A stretch of DNA of 64,000 nt from the NCBI RefSeq assembly GCF_964656455.1, contig NC_135716.1, forward strand, positions 104,440,389 through 104,504,388, in the 5' to 3' direction. The stretch comes from Halichoerus grypus (Eukaryota; Chordata; Mammalia; Carnivora; Phocidae). Below, piece by piece: positions 20,611 through 30,639 of the stretch (position 1 is its first letter; every line of letters starts with the position of its first letter). Below the pieces are notes generated by a model. It had not been told where the DNA came from. It saw only the letters and a list, made by a program, of their open reading frames with translations, and did no database searches. The translations under genes and the position numbers were made by a program.

Positions 20611-20895
20611 GATAGAAACTGATACCACTTATATGAGATACCCAGAGTAGTCAAAATCCTAGAAACAGAAAGTAGAAGGTGGTTGCCAGGAACTAGGGAG
20701 ACAGGAAAACACAGAGTTATTGTTTAATGGGTATAGAGTTTCAGTTTTACAAAATAAAAGTGTTCTGGAGATGGATGGTGGTGACCATTGCACAACATTA
20801 TAAAAGTATTTAATGCCACTGAACTGTACACCTAAAAATAGTTAAAATGGTAAATTTTATGTCATCCATCTTTTGCCATAATAAAAAACGTTTGA
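20611..20895 (+). repeat. old L1, 3'UTR end
   Basis: Sense L1 3' end: GGTGGTTGCCAGGAACTAGG, GGAGATGGATGGTGGTGACC, ACTGAACTGTACACCTAAAA, GGTAAATTTTATGTCATCCA. With 18960-19340 and 20319-20392 it restores one contiguous L1 3' end. Confidence 0.92.
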
Positions 20896-21009
20896 GAAAA
20901 AATTACATTAAAGTTGAATAATTGTCAATTCATGGTCAATTTGAACAACCAGTTCAAACGTGTTAGGTTAAAAAGGAGAGTCATTTTCACATCATAAAAA
21001 ATAATCAAG

Positions 21010-21180
21010 GAGCGCTTGGGTGGCTCAGTCTGTTAAGCGTCTGCCTTTGGCCGAGGTCACGATCGTAGGGTCCTGGGAATCAGCCCGACGTTGGACTCCC
21101 TGCTCAGCAGGGAGTCTGCTTCTCTGTCTGCCCCCTGTTCGTGCTCTCTCTCTCTCAAATAAATAAATAAAATCTTTTTA
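21010..21180 (+). mobile_element. Can-SINE with perfect 14-bp target-site duplication
   Basis: The head is AGCGCTTGGGTGGCTCAG. AAAAAATAATCAAG flanks it at 20996-21009 and 21181-21194. Confidence 0.96.
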
Positions 21181-21194
21181 AAAAAATAATCAAG

Positions 21195-22299
21195 AACCAC
21201 AAGAGAGTCATATTCAGAGAGAGGTGGCTTGTTTCTTATGTACCTGCGCCAGACAATGTGGCTTGTGATTAAAGGGTTATCCAGATGCACAGGACCTCTG
21301 AGAAAACAATTGCTGTGTGCTAAGGCAGGGGGAGGTCCGGCAGGCCGGATGGCTCATTCATCACCTTACGGAAGGCAGCCTCTTAAGATCATGTAAACGG
21401 GATGAAGAGCTCTCTCGGAAGGTTCCAACAAACATATGCCAGCCCTCTGAGTTCTCTGTCTGGGGTCATTTCACTTGAAATGACTCATCTTAATCTTTTA
21501 AGGTTCTGGGAAGAGTAAGATATATATCAGTCAGGAGGTCCCACATCTCTTAACTGCCGCCTTTATGACAGAGAAGAAATCCTTCCTGAATGACCACACT
21601 TGAAGGTAGGAAACAGCAGGGCAGAGTCCAGAGCTCTGCATGGATTGTTTACTCAAAAAATCCCTAATAATTACCAGAGCAAAAACTGGATTTAGGAAGC
21701 TAAATTCAAAACTTATTTTGGTGACCTTCAGAAAGGACCCTTCAGCACAAAAATTTATCATAAATGTTACCATGCTTTGCCCTTTGAAATGAAATTCATT
21801 TACTTCAAGTTGAACATTGCTGGTTATTTTACCCACTTCTACTGCTGTATTTCTGGAGCATATTCCCCATCCTTTCCACAGATTTTGGTCTTTTTTTTTT
21901 TTTTCCAGTGGAAAAGGAATTTGTTGGGTCATGTGTTCCTAGAATTCTTTCTGTAGTTTGTTCTAAGTCATTCATATCCTCTCTCCTAGTCTGTCACTCA
22001 CCTCTGAACCATTTGCCCACTGTAATGGGTGAAAAGGGCTAATCTAGATGCAGCTCAATTCAACGCAGAGAGCTCCAGATTAAAAGCCAGAGACCAAGCC
22101 TATGATTTTCCTATCAGTAGCATCACATCCTTCTTGCTGCAATAAGCACTAAATCTTATAGGTAAGTGAGGCATTTAATAAACACTATATCCCTGGAACA
22201 ACTTTATAAGCCCATAGAAATGAAAATCCATAAAGTACCTAGAAAATTACTGCACAAAGCAGGTGAACAACAGATGAAGATTTTACTCTGATGTTGCTT
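21195..22299. other. unique sequence, no gene seen
   Basis: About 1.1 kb with no recognised repeat. A 133-aa antisense ORF (21531-21932) includes a poly(T)-encoded Lys run and matches no family I know. Confidence 0.5.
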
Positions 22300-22556
22300 C
22301 TGCCATTTATTTATTCACTCATACATTCATACATTCACGCATTCAGCAACTATTTATCGAATGGCTACTATTCGTAGACACTAGAAATAGGATGGTGAAC
22401 AAGGCAGACATGGTCCCAACAATCACAGAAGTTACATTCTAGTGGGAGGAGGTATGTAGAGAAGTTGAGAGGAAACCACAATAGCTTATAATAAATGCTA
22501 TCGTAATGGGAGAATCGTAGTGTGCTACTGGGACCACAGAGGAGGGGCGACTAGCA
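22300..22556 (-). repeat. L2 3' end, antisense
   Basis: CATTCAGCAACTATTTATCG, a GATGGTGAACAAGGCAGACA block, CACAGAAGTTACATTCTAGT, TAATAAATGCTATCGTAATG and a GGGACCACAGAGGAGGG end follow the antisense L2 terminus. Confidence 0.8.
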
Positions 22557-22636
22557 CAAGTGTGTGTGTGTGTGCATGTGTGTGTGTATGTGTGTGTGCA
22601 TGTGTGTGCGTGCGTGTGTGTGTGTGTTTATGTGTG
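22557..22636. repeat. (TG)n-rich microsatellite
   Basis: About 80 bp of alternating purine-pyrimidine, mainly TG with CATG, TATG and CGTG interruptions. It has Z-DNA potential and is likely length-polymorphic. Confidence 0.92.
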
Positions 22637-22697
22637 TAGCTGGTCACCAAGGGCTCCCATGATTAAATCCCAGTTGATACTTAAAATATGAGTTTAA

Positions 22698-22890
22698 GGG
22701 GCACCTGGGTGGCTCAGTCAGTTAAACGTCTGACTTCAGCTCAGGTCATGATCTCAAGGGTCCTGGGTTTGAGCCTCAAGTCGGGCTCCCCACTCAAGGG
22801 GGAGTCTGCTCCTGGCCCTCTCCTTCTCCCTCTGCCCCTCCTCCTAATTACGCACTCTCTAATAAATAAAATGTTTTAAAAATAAATGAA
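22698..22890 (+). mobile_element. Can-SINE
   Basis: It has a GGGGCACCTGGGTGGCTCAG head and a short CT-rich body without the usual (CT)n run. ATGAGTTTAA and AAGAGTTTAA flank it. Confidence 0.94.
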
Positions 22891-22894
22891 ATAA

Positions 22895-25224
22895 GAGTTT
22901 AATTTAGACAAATAGAGGGCTGGGGTGGGGTGGGGAGACAAGGGAGAACCAGTACGTACAAAGGCCCAGAGGCTAAAAAGAAGATTCCATTAATTCCATA
23001 ATGTTTTGGCGATCGTCCCACATTTTACTTCTCTTCTCTGTGACAGAAGGCGGTGTCTTGGCCAAACACTTGGGCAAGACTGTATTTGGAGTTGCAAGCT
23101 GTTGCCCGTAAAAGTTATTTTCTCTGTTTATAATGGTTAAGCTGTTTGACTATGTCATTTATTGCATTCCCCACTGAAAACGTGACCAGCTCACAGACAG
23201 GGAGCATAGCTCAGTGTATTTCCCAGAAGCCAGGGTAGTATTCCTTACACAATGGAAGCTTTAGAAATGCTGGTGCTAAACAAATAGATAAACAGCAGAG
23301 AGAGGTCGGCAACCAAGCTGGAACTCCCAGAATTTTCAAGGGAGCGGCAATGTTTATCCACGGAGGTTTTTAAGCCAGCATTACTTGCTGAAGTTCCAAC
23401 AGTAGGAGCTTAGCCACAAAGAGCCTCATTATATGGTATCTTGGCAATCCAAATAGTCACCTCCCCTCTGACTGAATTTGGTTGACTCCGTCGATGACAG
23501 AGGCCAAAATCAGGAGTTTCGAGTCCTGTGAAAGGTTCCTTAGCTTCAGGGAGAGAGAGAGAAGACCCGTTCCACAGTCCCGCGCATCGCCACACCCTGA
23601 ACTCAGGCCAGGCTGAGGGAAGTAGCGTTGCATGGAGCGTGTGGCCCGCAGTATGAGCCAGGCACTGTACCAGGTGCTGTGGACATAAACATAAAGAAGT
23701 AGTTTCTGCCACTAAGATACATCTGGCACTTAGCAGTGGCTTGATAAATATTTGCTGAGAAACTGACTGAACACAGTCCCACGTATTTCAGCAAAACACT
23801 TACCACAAACTATATTACAGTTTTGTTTTTATAGTGGGACTTTCTCCTAGGCTGTGGAAATTTTCGTATCCCATGGACTCTTTGTAGTCTCTACCAAAGG
23901 ACCTCCCCTGCGGTCCCGAAGAGAACCCCTGCCATTGCTTTTGAAGACAGTAAGAGCTGCAGCTGCTGAGGGGGCCCTGGTCCCCCCTCATGGAGACTTT
24001 GGCGTGCCTCTGCTCCGACGTCACCCTACCCTGTGCGCAGCTGTTGGACCCAAAGAGCTGCTCTGAGAGTCGCAGTAGCCCTAAGAGCTCCAGAGTCATC
24101 CTGAGAGAATGTTCTACAAAGAACGCACGTTTGTAGGTAAGCAGGACTCCACTCCACTCTTGGATTGCCCCACTGCCGGTGCTCCTGGCCCCCAAGAGCA
24201 GAGGGTTCTGACAGGAGGAATCAGTAACTTTATTTCCTGATGCAGAGAACAAACATATTCCTTTCCTCTGAAACCTGGAAAATCATATCCATTAGTGGCC
24301 TATTTATTCATAAATATCCTCAAAACGAGGGTTCTGTCTGCTCAGGTAAGGACAATCTTAAATCTCAGGGAGTCAAGTTCTTCCTTTAATCAGCCCCAAT
24401 AATACTGGTCAGAAGCTCTGGTTTTGAGTTTTCTGAGCCATATGAGCAAGCCATTTTGTTTCCAGGGCACTTTCCTCAGCCTCTTTGGCATAAACTGCAA
24501 CGAGGTCTTAGCTATTTTCTGTTTGAAGTGGTGTCTCGGACTTTGGGATTCATGTGATCATTGAGCATGCTGAGAAAAATGAAGCAAGCAGTGTGACATC
24601 GAGGCGAGGATTGCCCTTTCCAGTGACGGCGGGGGGGCAGACAAGATTAGCCAGATGGCAATACTGTAACAGGCTCGAGGTGCAATTTTCATTACTCTCT
24701 GTAGAACGCACACTGATTTGGGGAGGAAGGAAGACAATAATGAGCGGCACTGTCCCACAACTGAGCTTTACGGACACAAAAATGTTCTTCATCAAACTCC
24801 AACCTCTTTCATTTGTTTCTTCCTAATTCTCATCTCCTCAGGCTGGCTGGGAATATTCTCTGCCCTGGTTTCTGTCATCGGGTCCTTGGATCATCATCCA
24901 TCACTCACTCAGCAAGTATGTATTAGGTCCCTGTCGTGTACCCGGCCCTGGGAGTAAGTTCCAGAGCTTCTGTCTAGTAATGAAGTATTTGAGGTAGAGA
25001 GTGGTAAGTACGATGAAAAGGCATCTATCTACAAGGCAAGGGGGCTCGGGAAGGAAGAACTCTGTTCCAGCAGTTCCTGATAACTTTCCTACAAGTAAGA
25101 CCCTGGAGCTGAGTCCGTCAGGACATATGGGAGTTTCTGAGCGAATAAGTACAGGACGAGGAGCAGGGGGCCGGAGACAGAACTCCGGGGAAAGAAAGAA
25201 GGCTAGCAGCAGCCAGTGCTTACT
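22895..25224. other. largest repeat-poor stretch of the window
   Basis: Only small L2/MIR-like scraps are visible (about 23180-23290, 23640-23765 and 24895-24985). The remainder looks unique and has locally higher GC, for example 23850-24080. A 145-aa antisense ORF (23815-24252) is the longest non-repeat ORF of the window, but it has no domain I recognise, no splice context and an ORF on the opposite strand. No gene is called. Confidence 0.45.
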
Positions 25225-25440
25225 GATGTGTGTGTCACTGACATGTTTATCATGTCCTACGCACTCTTCCATGTTCTTTACTGGCATTCATCTTTTTAAT
25301 CCTCACAAAAACTATATGAGGTAGTTCCACTGTGGCAACTGACACACAGAGAGACAAGCAAGTTGGCCAAAATCACACAACTAAAAAGTGACGAGTCCAC
25401 AGTAAGAATCAGAGCCTGAGCCCTTAACCAGTAGGATAGT
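25225..25440 (-). repeat. MIR, antisense, near full length
   Basis: Antisense order: CAGTGCTTACTGATGTGTGT, TTTTTAATCCTCACAAAAAC, TATATGAGGTAGTTCCACTG, CACACAGAGAGACAAGCAAG, CAAAATCACACAACTAAAAA, then GAGCCCTTAACCAGTAGGAT. Confidence 0.85.
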
Positions 25441-25610
25441 GTGCAGAAAGAGATGTGCACGGATCCAGAAATGCGAGAACAAGGCCTTCCGGGGGAAACG
25501 GGAGTCAATGTGAAGGGACAGAGTGGTCACGAGGGAGCATCAGAAGCAAATGAGAGTGAAGAGATAATGGCCAGGTTAGAGAGGGTTGCATACCCTGCTG
25601 AAGTTTGTAC
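25441..25610 (-). repeat. L2 segment 1 of 3, antisense
   Basis: AGAACAAGGCCTTCCGGGGG, a GAGAGTGAAGAGATAATGGC block and AGGTTAGAGAGGGTTGCATA resemble the antisense L2 3' half. An L1 follows, and the L2 appears to resume at 26146. Confidence 0.6.
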
Positions 25611-26145
25611 TTTTTTTTTGGGGGGGGGTGTTTAATTTTTTTTTATTATTATGTCATGTTAATCACCATACATTACATCATTAGCTTTTGATGTAGTGTT
25701 CCATGATTCATTGTTTGCGTATAACACCCAGTGCTCCATGCAGTATATGTCCTCTTTAATACCCATCACCAGGCTAACCCATCCCTCCACCCCCTCCGCT
25801 CTAGAACCCTCAGTTTGTTTCTCAGAGTCCATAGTCTCTCATGGTTCATCACCCCCTCCGATTTCCCCCCCTTCATTTTTCCCTTCCTACTATCTTCTTT
25901 TTTTTTTTTTTAACATATAATGTATTATTTGTTTCAGAGGTACAGGTCTGTGATTCAACAGTCTTACACAATTCACAGCACTCACCATAGCACATACCCT
26001 CCCCAATGTCCATCGCCCAGCCACCCCATCCCTCCCACCCCCCACCACTCCAGCAACCCTCAGTTTGTTTCCTGAGATTAAGAATTCCTCATATCAGTGA
26101 GGTCATATGATACATGTCTTTCTCTGATTGACGTATTTAAGCCTC
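25611..26145 (-). mobile_element. carnivore L1 3'UTR, antisense, 5'-truncated
   Basis: After a T/G-rich start it reads TAATCACCATACATTACATC, ATAACACCCAGTGCTCCATG, TCAGTTTGTTTCTCAGAGTC, then a second related module (TGTATTATTTGTTTCAGAGG, CAGTTTGTTTCCTGAGATTA) and TGATACATGTCTTTCTCTGA. It is the reverse complement of the 3'UTR at 19433-19935. It inserted in an older antisense L2. Confidence 0.9.
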
Positions 26146-26535
26146 AGAGCACCGGGAGCCGTGAAAGGGTCTATACCCAAGCTCAGATCTGCATTTCCGG
26201 AAGATGACTGACAGCAGGGTGGAGGAGGGATTGCAGAGGAGCCAGCAAGCAGAGACCAGTTGAGACAGTAATGTCACTGTACAGGTGAGAGCAGGGAAGG
26301 GACAGGGGGAGGGGAGGGAGAGCCACAGGAGCTATTTAAATGATAGAATTTATAGAAGTCGGAGGGAAGCCGGCAGGAGTGGAATTTGATCCAGAAGGAA
26401 AGGAGAGAATGACTTCTAGGTTCAGGCTTGGGTAGAAGCAATGCCATTAACCAGAACAGGGAAATGCAAGAGAAGTATTTGGTTTAGGAGAGACACTTTG
26501 TTCAGTTGGGGAATACTACACTTAAGATGCCTGTG
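26146..26535 (-). repeat. L2 segment 2 of 3, antisense
   Basis: AGAGACCAGTTGAGACAGTA, AGGTGAGAGCAGGGAAGGGA, CTTCTAGGTTCAGGCTTGGG and TTTGTTCAGTTGGGGAATAC follow antisense L2 ORF2. It breaks at about 26536 and continues in register at about 27246. Confidence 0.8.
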
Positions 26536-27245
26536 CCAGCTATCATTGCCATGTAACCAACCATCTTAAAACTTAATAGTTTATTTTTTTACTTTTTTAA
26601 AGATTTTATTTATTTGAGAGAGAGAGAGAGCGTGCACGAGCAGGGGGAGGGGCAGAGGCAGAGGGAGAAGCAGACTCCCCGCTGAGCAGGGAGCCCGACA
26701 AGGGGCTCAATCCCAGGACCCCAAGATTGTGACCCAAGCCAAAGGCAGACGCCCAACCGACTGAGCCACCCAGGTGCCCCAAAACTTAATAGATTAAAAC
26801 AATAATTTATGCTTGTTGCTCATGGGTCTGTGAGTCAAGAGGGTTCAGCTGGGCAATTCTTGCTCGGAGTCTCTCAGATAATTACTGTCAGATGTTGGCT
26901 GGGCTGTAATCTTCTGAAGGCTCAGTTGGGCTGGTTGTCCAAAATGGCTCACTCGCATGGGCGGCAGCTGATGCTGGCTTTTGAATAGGAGTTCAGCGGG
27001 GCTTTTCCACCTACACATGGCCTCTCCATGTGACTTGAGCTTCTCACAGCAGGATAGCTGGCTTATAAGAGATAGAGTCCAAAGAAAAAGCATTTCTAGA
27101 GGCTTAGGCAGAAACTGCAAGGATTCTAATAACCTAGCTTTGGAAATCATTTAGTAGTTAGGAGTGGGTCACAGGGTCAGCCCAGATTCAAGGAGTGGGG
27201 GCTTCCTCGGACTTGAAGACTGAGCAACATATCTCACTGGGGCCC
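26536..27245. repeat. unclassified ancient element inserted in L2
   Basis: About 510 bp without its own SINE. Landmarks are CATGTAACCAACCATCTTAA, TGGGTCTGTGAGTCAAGAGG, GGCTCAGTTGGGCTGG and GGCCTCTCCATGTGACTTGA. The same type of sequence (ATAACAAACAACCCCCAAGC) is seen at 42880-43135. It looks like a known dispersed mammalian repeat (DNA transposon or LTR class), but I cannot name it. The L2 reading is continuous across it. Confidence 0.6.
26583..26780 (-). mobile_element. Can-SINE inside the unclassified element
   Basis: It runs from a T-rich start and AAAGATTTTATTTATTTGAG to CTGAGCCACCCAGGTGCCCC. AAAACTTAATAG is perfectly duplicated at 26568-26579 and 26781-26792. Confidence 0.96.
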
Positions 27246-27389
27246 ATCTTTGAAGACTTTGGGACATGCAGTTAGAGAAGTTTAATAGGTATTTAAGTTA
27301 TGGGTCTCGAGTTCAGAAAGAAATCTGGGCTGGGAATCTAGCTGAGAAGATAATCGGTATGTAGGCAGTGATGAAAACCATGGATGTAG
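27246..27389 (-). repeat. L2 segment 3, left piece, antisense
   Basis: GGGACATGCAGTTAGAGAAG, TTTAATAGGTATTTAAGTTA and GGGCTGGGAATCTAGCTGAG continue the antisense L2 reading from 26535. Confidence 0.75.
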
Positions 27390-27598
27390 GGGAGCCTGGG
27401 TGGCTCAGTCGGTTAAGCGTCTGCCTTCGGCTCAGATCATGATCCCAGGGTCCTGGGATCGAGCCCCGCGTCGGGCTTCCTGCTCCGCCGGAAGCCTGCT
27501 TCTCCCTCTCCCGCTCCCCCTACTTGCATTCCCTCTCTCACTGTGTCTCTCTCTGTCAAATAAATAAATAAAATCTTAAAAAAAGAGAGAAAGAAAAT
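27390..27598 (+). mobile_element. Can-SINE, young-looking copy in L2
   Basis: It has a GGAGCCTGGGTGGCTCAG head, GGGATCGAGCCCCGCGTCGG, body CTCCCGCTCCCCCTACTTGC and an AATAAATAAAATCTTAAAAA tail. CATGGATGTAG is duplicated at 27379-27389 and 27599-27609. Confidence 0.97.
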
Positions 27599-27609
27599 CA
27601 TGGATGTAG

Positions 27610-27990
27610 ATGAGGTCTCCCAGGAGAATATACATCACACAACGAAAATAACTCCAGGGGAAGAACCTTAAAACGCCAACATCTAAATGGTAAGCACTGG
27701 AACAATGAGCCCCTAACCGAGACCAAGAGCTACAGAAGCAGAGAAAACCATGAAATATACAAGCCAAACGCAACATGTCAAGAGTATCAGATGCTGCAGA
27801 GAGGCAAAGTCAGGTGGGACCTGAAAACTGTTCTCACCAGCTTTGACAATTAGGTGTTCATGGGTGACTTTAGTAGGAATAGTTTTAGGGAATAGGAAAA
27901 AGCAAAGAAAAAAATAAAATAGACAATGACTGGTAGCTGAGAGAGAGCAGGCAAGAAACTATTACGAGACACACAATGGAAGGAAGACTT
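27610..27990 (-). repeat. L2 segment 3, right piece, antisense
   Basis: GATGAGGTCTCCCAGGAGAA, GTATCAGATGCTGCAGAGAG, CACCAGCTTTGACAATTAGG and GGTGACTTTAGTAGGAATAG follow the antisense L2 ORF2 order (the 'AAATGCTGCTGAGAGGTCAAG...GACTTTGGCAAGAGCAGTTTC' zone). Confidence 0.8.
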
Positions 27991-27999
27991 GTATTTTAA

Positions 28000-28124
28000 G
28001 ATGGTTAGGGCAAGGACTCTGGGGTCGTATTGCCTATTTGCATGGATTTGCATATTGGCTCTCCCAGCTGTGTGATACTGATGGCTCTCCTAATTTAACC
28101 TCTCCAACCCTCACTTTTCTCCAA
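28000..28124 (+). repeat. MIR 5' part
   Basis: GGTTAGGGCAAGGACTCTGG, a GTCGTATTGCCT block and CCCAGCTGTGTGATACTGAT, then TTAACCTCTCCAACCCTCA, follow MIR in sense, including its tRNA-derived head. Confidence 0.75.
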
Positions 28125-28497
28125 AGAAAGTGACATTTAAGCTGGCACTTGAAGGAGGACTAGGAATCAGCCAGGCAGCGGGTTGGGAGAATAAAGGTTT
28201 TGGCTGGGGTAACAGCAAGGATGTGAGTTTGGAACACACTTGGCTTGTGCAAGAAAAAGACTGGAGTGGGACGGGCTGGCAGGAGACGCAGGAGAGGCAG
28301 GGGGCGATGTGGTCCGTGGAGTAGCATGAGACTAGGGGAGGAGGAGACAGGAGTCTGATCTTTCTGGGCATTATACTTGGTGCGGGGGGTGGGGGGAGGG
28401 AGGGACATGGGTTTTATTCTAAGTTCAAAGGGAAGTCATTAGAAAGTTGTAAACAGATGAATTACATTATTTGACACATTTTAAAAAGATCACTCAT
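28125..28497 (-). repeat. L2, antisense
   Basis: AGTGACATTTAAGCTGGCAC, a TTGAAGGAGGACTAGGAATC block, GGGCGATGTGGTCCGTGGAG, GGTTTTATTCTAAGTTCAAA, GGGAAGTCATTAGAAAGTTG and TTTAAAAAGATCACTC match antisense L2 3'/ORF2. A G-rich tract at 28384-28404 (GGGGGGTGGGGGGAGGGAGG) has quadruplex potential. Confidence 0.82.
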
Positions 28498-28688
28498 GGG
28501 GGCGCTTGGGTGGCTCAGTCGGTTAAGTGTCTGCCTTCAGCTCAGGTCATGATCCCAGGAATTGAGTCCCGTGTCAGGCTCCCTGCCCCACAGAGGAGTC
28601 TGCTTCTCCCTCTCCCTCTCCCCCTGCTTGTGTGTGTGCACGCTCTCTCTCTCTCTCAAATAAATCAATAAATCACTCTGTTTTTAAA
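28498..28688 (+). mobile_element. Can-SINE
   Basis: It has a GGGGGCGCTTGGGTGGCTCAG-type head. The B-box region is shortened: the usual GGTCCTGGGATCGAG is reduced to GGAATTGAG. The body is CT-rich with TGTGTGTGTG, and the tail is AAATAAATCAATAAATC. Confidence 0.94.
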
Positions 28689-28689
28689 A

Positions 28690-29165
28690 ATAAACATACA
28701 CCTACCCAGCAATTCTACTCCTAGGTATTCACCCAAAACAAATGAAAACATGTGTTCACAAAAAGACTCATGCAAGAATATTCATAGCCATTTTATTTGT
28801 AGTAGCCAAAACCTAGAAAAAGTTCACATATCCATCAATTAAAAAATTATAAACACACTGCAATATATTCATAAGTAGACTACTACTCAGCAATAAAAGT
28901 AAGTGAATTACTGATATAGGCAACAACATGCTACGTGAGTCCATTCCTATGACTCTCTAACAGGCAAAGGCCACCTATAATGGAAAAAACTTCGAACGGT
29001 GGTTTCTTCTGGGGTAGGAGTGGGAGCAGGGCTTGCCTGGGAAGGGTTTTTAGGGAACTTCCTGAAGGCATAGTTAATGTTCTGTACTTGATAAGAGTTA
29101 GGGTTCAACAGTTGCCCAAACTCAGCAAATGTAAATTTAGGAGTTAAATTTCATATTAAAACAAA
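28690..29165 (+). repeat. old L1 3' end
   Basis: Sense L1 order: CCCAGCAATTCTACTCCTAG, GTTCACAAAAAGACTCATGC, ATTTGTAGTAGCCAAAACCT, CATATCCATCAATTAAAAAA, CTACTACTCAGCAATAAAAG. It extends through a 3'UTR with AGTTAATGTTCTGTACTTGA. Confidence 0.88.
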
Positions 29166-29339
29166 CCAAAAAACCCCACACAATTATTGAACTCTCATGA
29201 ATTATATGTATGCTGAAGGCTTTTTACAGGGAAGGGTACTAATATCTGCAATTTCTTTGAAATACACCCAATTTAAGGTGGATTTGTGATGAACGGGGGG
29301 AGAGATTGATGGCCAGAAATATAGTAAAGCAAGTATATG

Positions 29340-29728
29340 CATTTTGGGCTGAATTGTGTCATCTCAAAATTCACATGTGGAAGTCCTAACCCCCATTCCT
29401 GGGAATGGAACACTATTTGGTGATAGGAGGTTTCAGAGGTAATTAAGGTAATATGAGGTCATCTGGGTGGGTCCTAATCCAGTGAGTGGTCTCCTCACAG
29501 GAAGAAGAGATGAGGATTCAGATAACACAGACCGAGGGACAACCATGTGAGGACACACGGAGAAAATGGCCGTTTGCAAGCCAAGGACATGAGCCTCGGA
29601 AGAAACCAAACCTGCTGACACCTTGATTTTGGACTTCTAGCCTCCCAAATTGTGAGAAAATAAATTTTTGTTGCTTGAGCTATCCGGTCTGTGGTATTTT
29701 GTTATGGCAGCCTTAGCAAACTAATACA
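29340..29728 (+). mobile_element. MLT1-type LTR (MaLR/ERVL), solo
   Basis: Landmarks run in the order of an MLT1 LTR: TGGGCTGAATTGTGTCATCT, GGAAGTCCTAACCCCCATTC, GGTAATTAAGGTAATATGAG, GGTGGGTCCTAATCCAGTG, TTGCAAGCCAAGGACATGAG, TTGATTTTGGACTTCTAGCC, AAATAAATTTTTGTTGCTTG and TATGGCAGCCTTAGCAAACT. It is an ancient retroviral LTR without internal genes. Confidence 0.88.
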
Positions 29729-29839
29729 TATAAGGAAAATGTTAATGGCAGAAACTAGGTAATAGGTATGAATATTCACTACACAATTACTTCAGCTTTG
29801 CTGCATAGTTCAAAATTTGCATAGTAAAACATTGCGGGG

Positions 29840-30244
29840 GGGTCACTCCGATCTCTGTGTTTAACGGATTTAGGGAACTGTGGAAGGTGGGAGGAGGGGG
29901 TTACAGTGACTGAAGTGAAGAATGGCAGGAGCTTGTTCTAGGATGATGGTGAGAGTAGGCTTGGAGAGAAATGGGCAGATTCTACATTTACGTGAGAGAT
30001 GGAAACAGCAGGACTCTGAGACACTGGATACAGAATATGAGTGAAATGACAAAATCAAAGATGACTGCTATGTATTTCTACAACTGTGTGGCCATTCGTA
30101 CTTACTAAGATGGAAAATATACGAGTCACGGGAGCGAATCCCAAGTCTTGTTTGGTCCTGTTATGTTTGAAATGCCCATGGGATACCCACCTGGCATGGT
30201 CAAGGAGTAAGTTAAATATAAAACGTAGAACTCAGACGATGCAA
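29840..30244 (-). repeat. L2, antisense
   Basis: AAGAATGGCAGGAGCTTGTT, GATGGTGAGAGTAGGCTTGG, AAATCAAAGATGACTGCTAT and a GAAATGCCCATGGGATACCC block resemble antisense L2 ORF2. The element is broken by a short MIR at its right end. Confidence 0.6.
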
Positions 30245-30330
30245 AGCATCTGAATGGCTTAGCACCAGGCCTGATACATAGTAAACATAATAAATGCTTA
30301 GTATTACCGCTAATTATTTTTGTAATTATA
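30245..30330 (+). repeat. MIR 3' end
   Basis: GGCTTAGCACCAGGCCTGAT, ACATAGTAAACATAATAAAT and GCTTAGTATTACCGCTAATT match the MIR terminus in sense. Confidence 0.65.
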
Positions 30331-30424
30331 GGAGGTGTGACTAGAGGTAGATCTATTAACACTGAATATAGTATACTGGTATATTCTGCCTGAGAAAGGA
30401 GATAAGATTAAAAATATATGATTA

Positions 30425-30623
30425 GGGGGCACCTGGGTGGCTCAGTCGTTAAGCGTCTGCCTTCGGCTCAGATCATGGTCCCGGGGTCCTGGGATCGAGC
30501 CCCGCATCGGGCTCCCTGCTAGGCAGGAAGCCTGCTTCTCCCTCTCCCACTCCCCCTGCATGTGTTCCCTCTCTCTCTGTCTCTCTCTCTGTGTCAAATA
30601 AATAAATAAAATCTTGAAAAATA
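30425..30623 (+). mobile_element. Can-SINE, young-looking copy
   Basis: It has a GGGGCACCTGGGTGGCTCAG head, GGGATCGAGCCCCGCATCGG and body CTCCCACTCCCCCTGCATGT. AAAAATATATGATTA flanks it on both sides (15-bp duplication). Confidence 0.97.
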
Positions 30624-30639
30624 AAAATATATGATTAAA

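Noticed and set aside
23815..24252. 145-aa antisense ORF as a gene
   Set aside because: No domain, no splice or promoter context, and an overlapping ORF on the other strand. Kept only as a place to check.
29340..29728. Retroviral internal genes next to the LTR
   Set aside because: The MLT1-type LTR is solo; the flanks are L1 on the left and L2 on the right.
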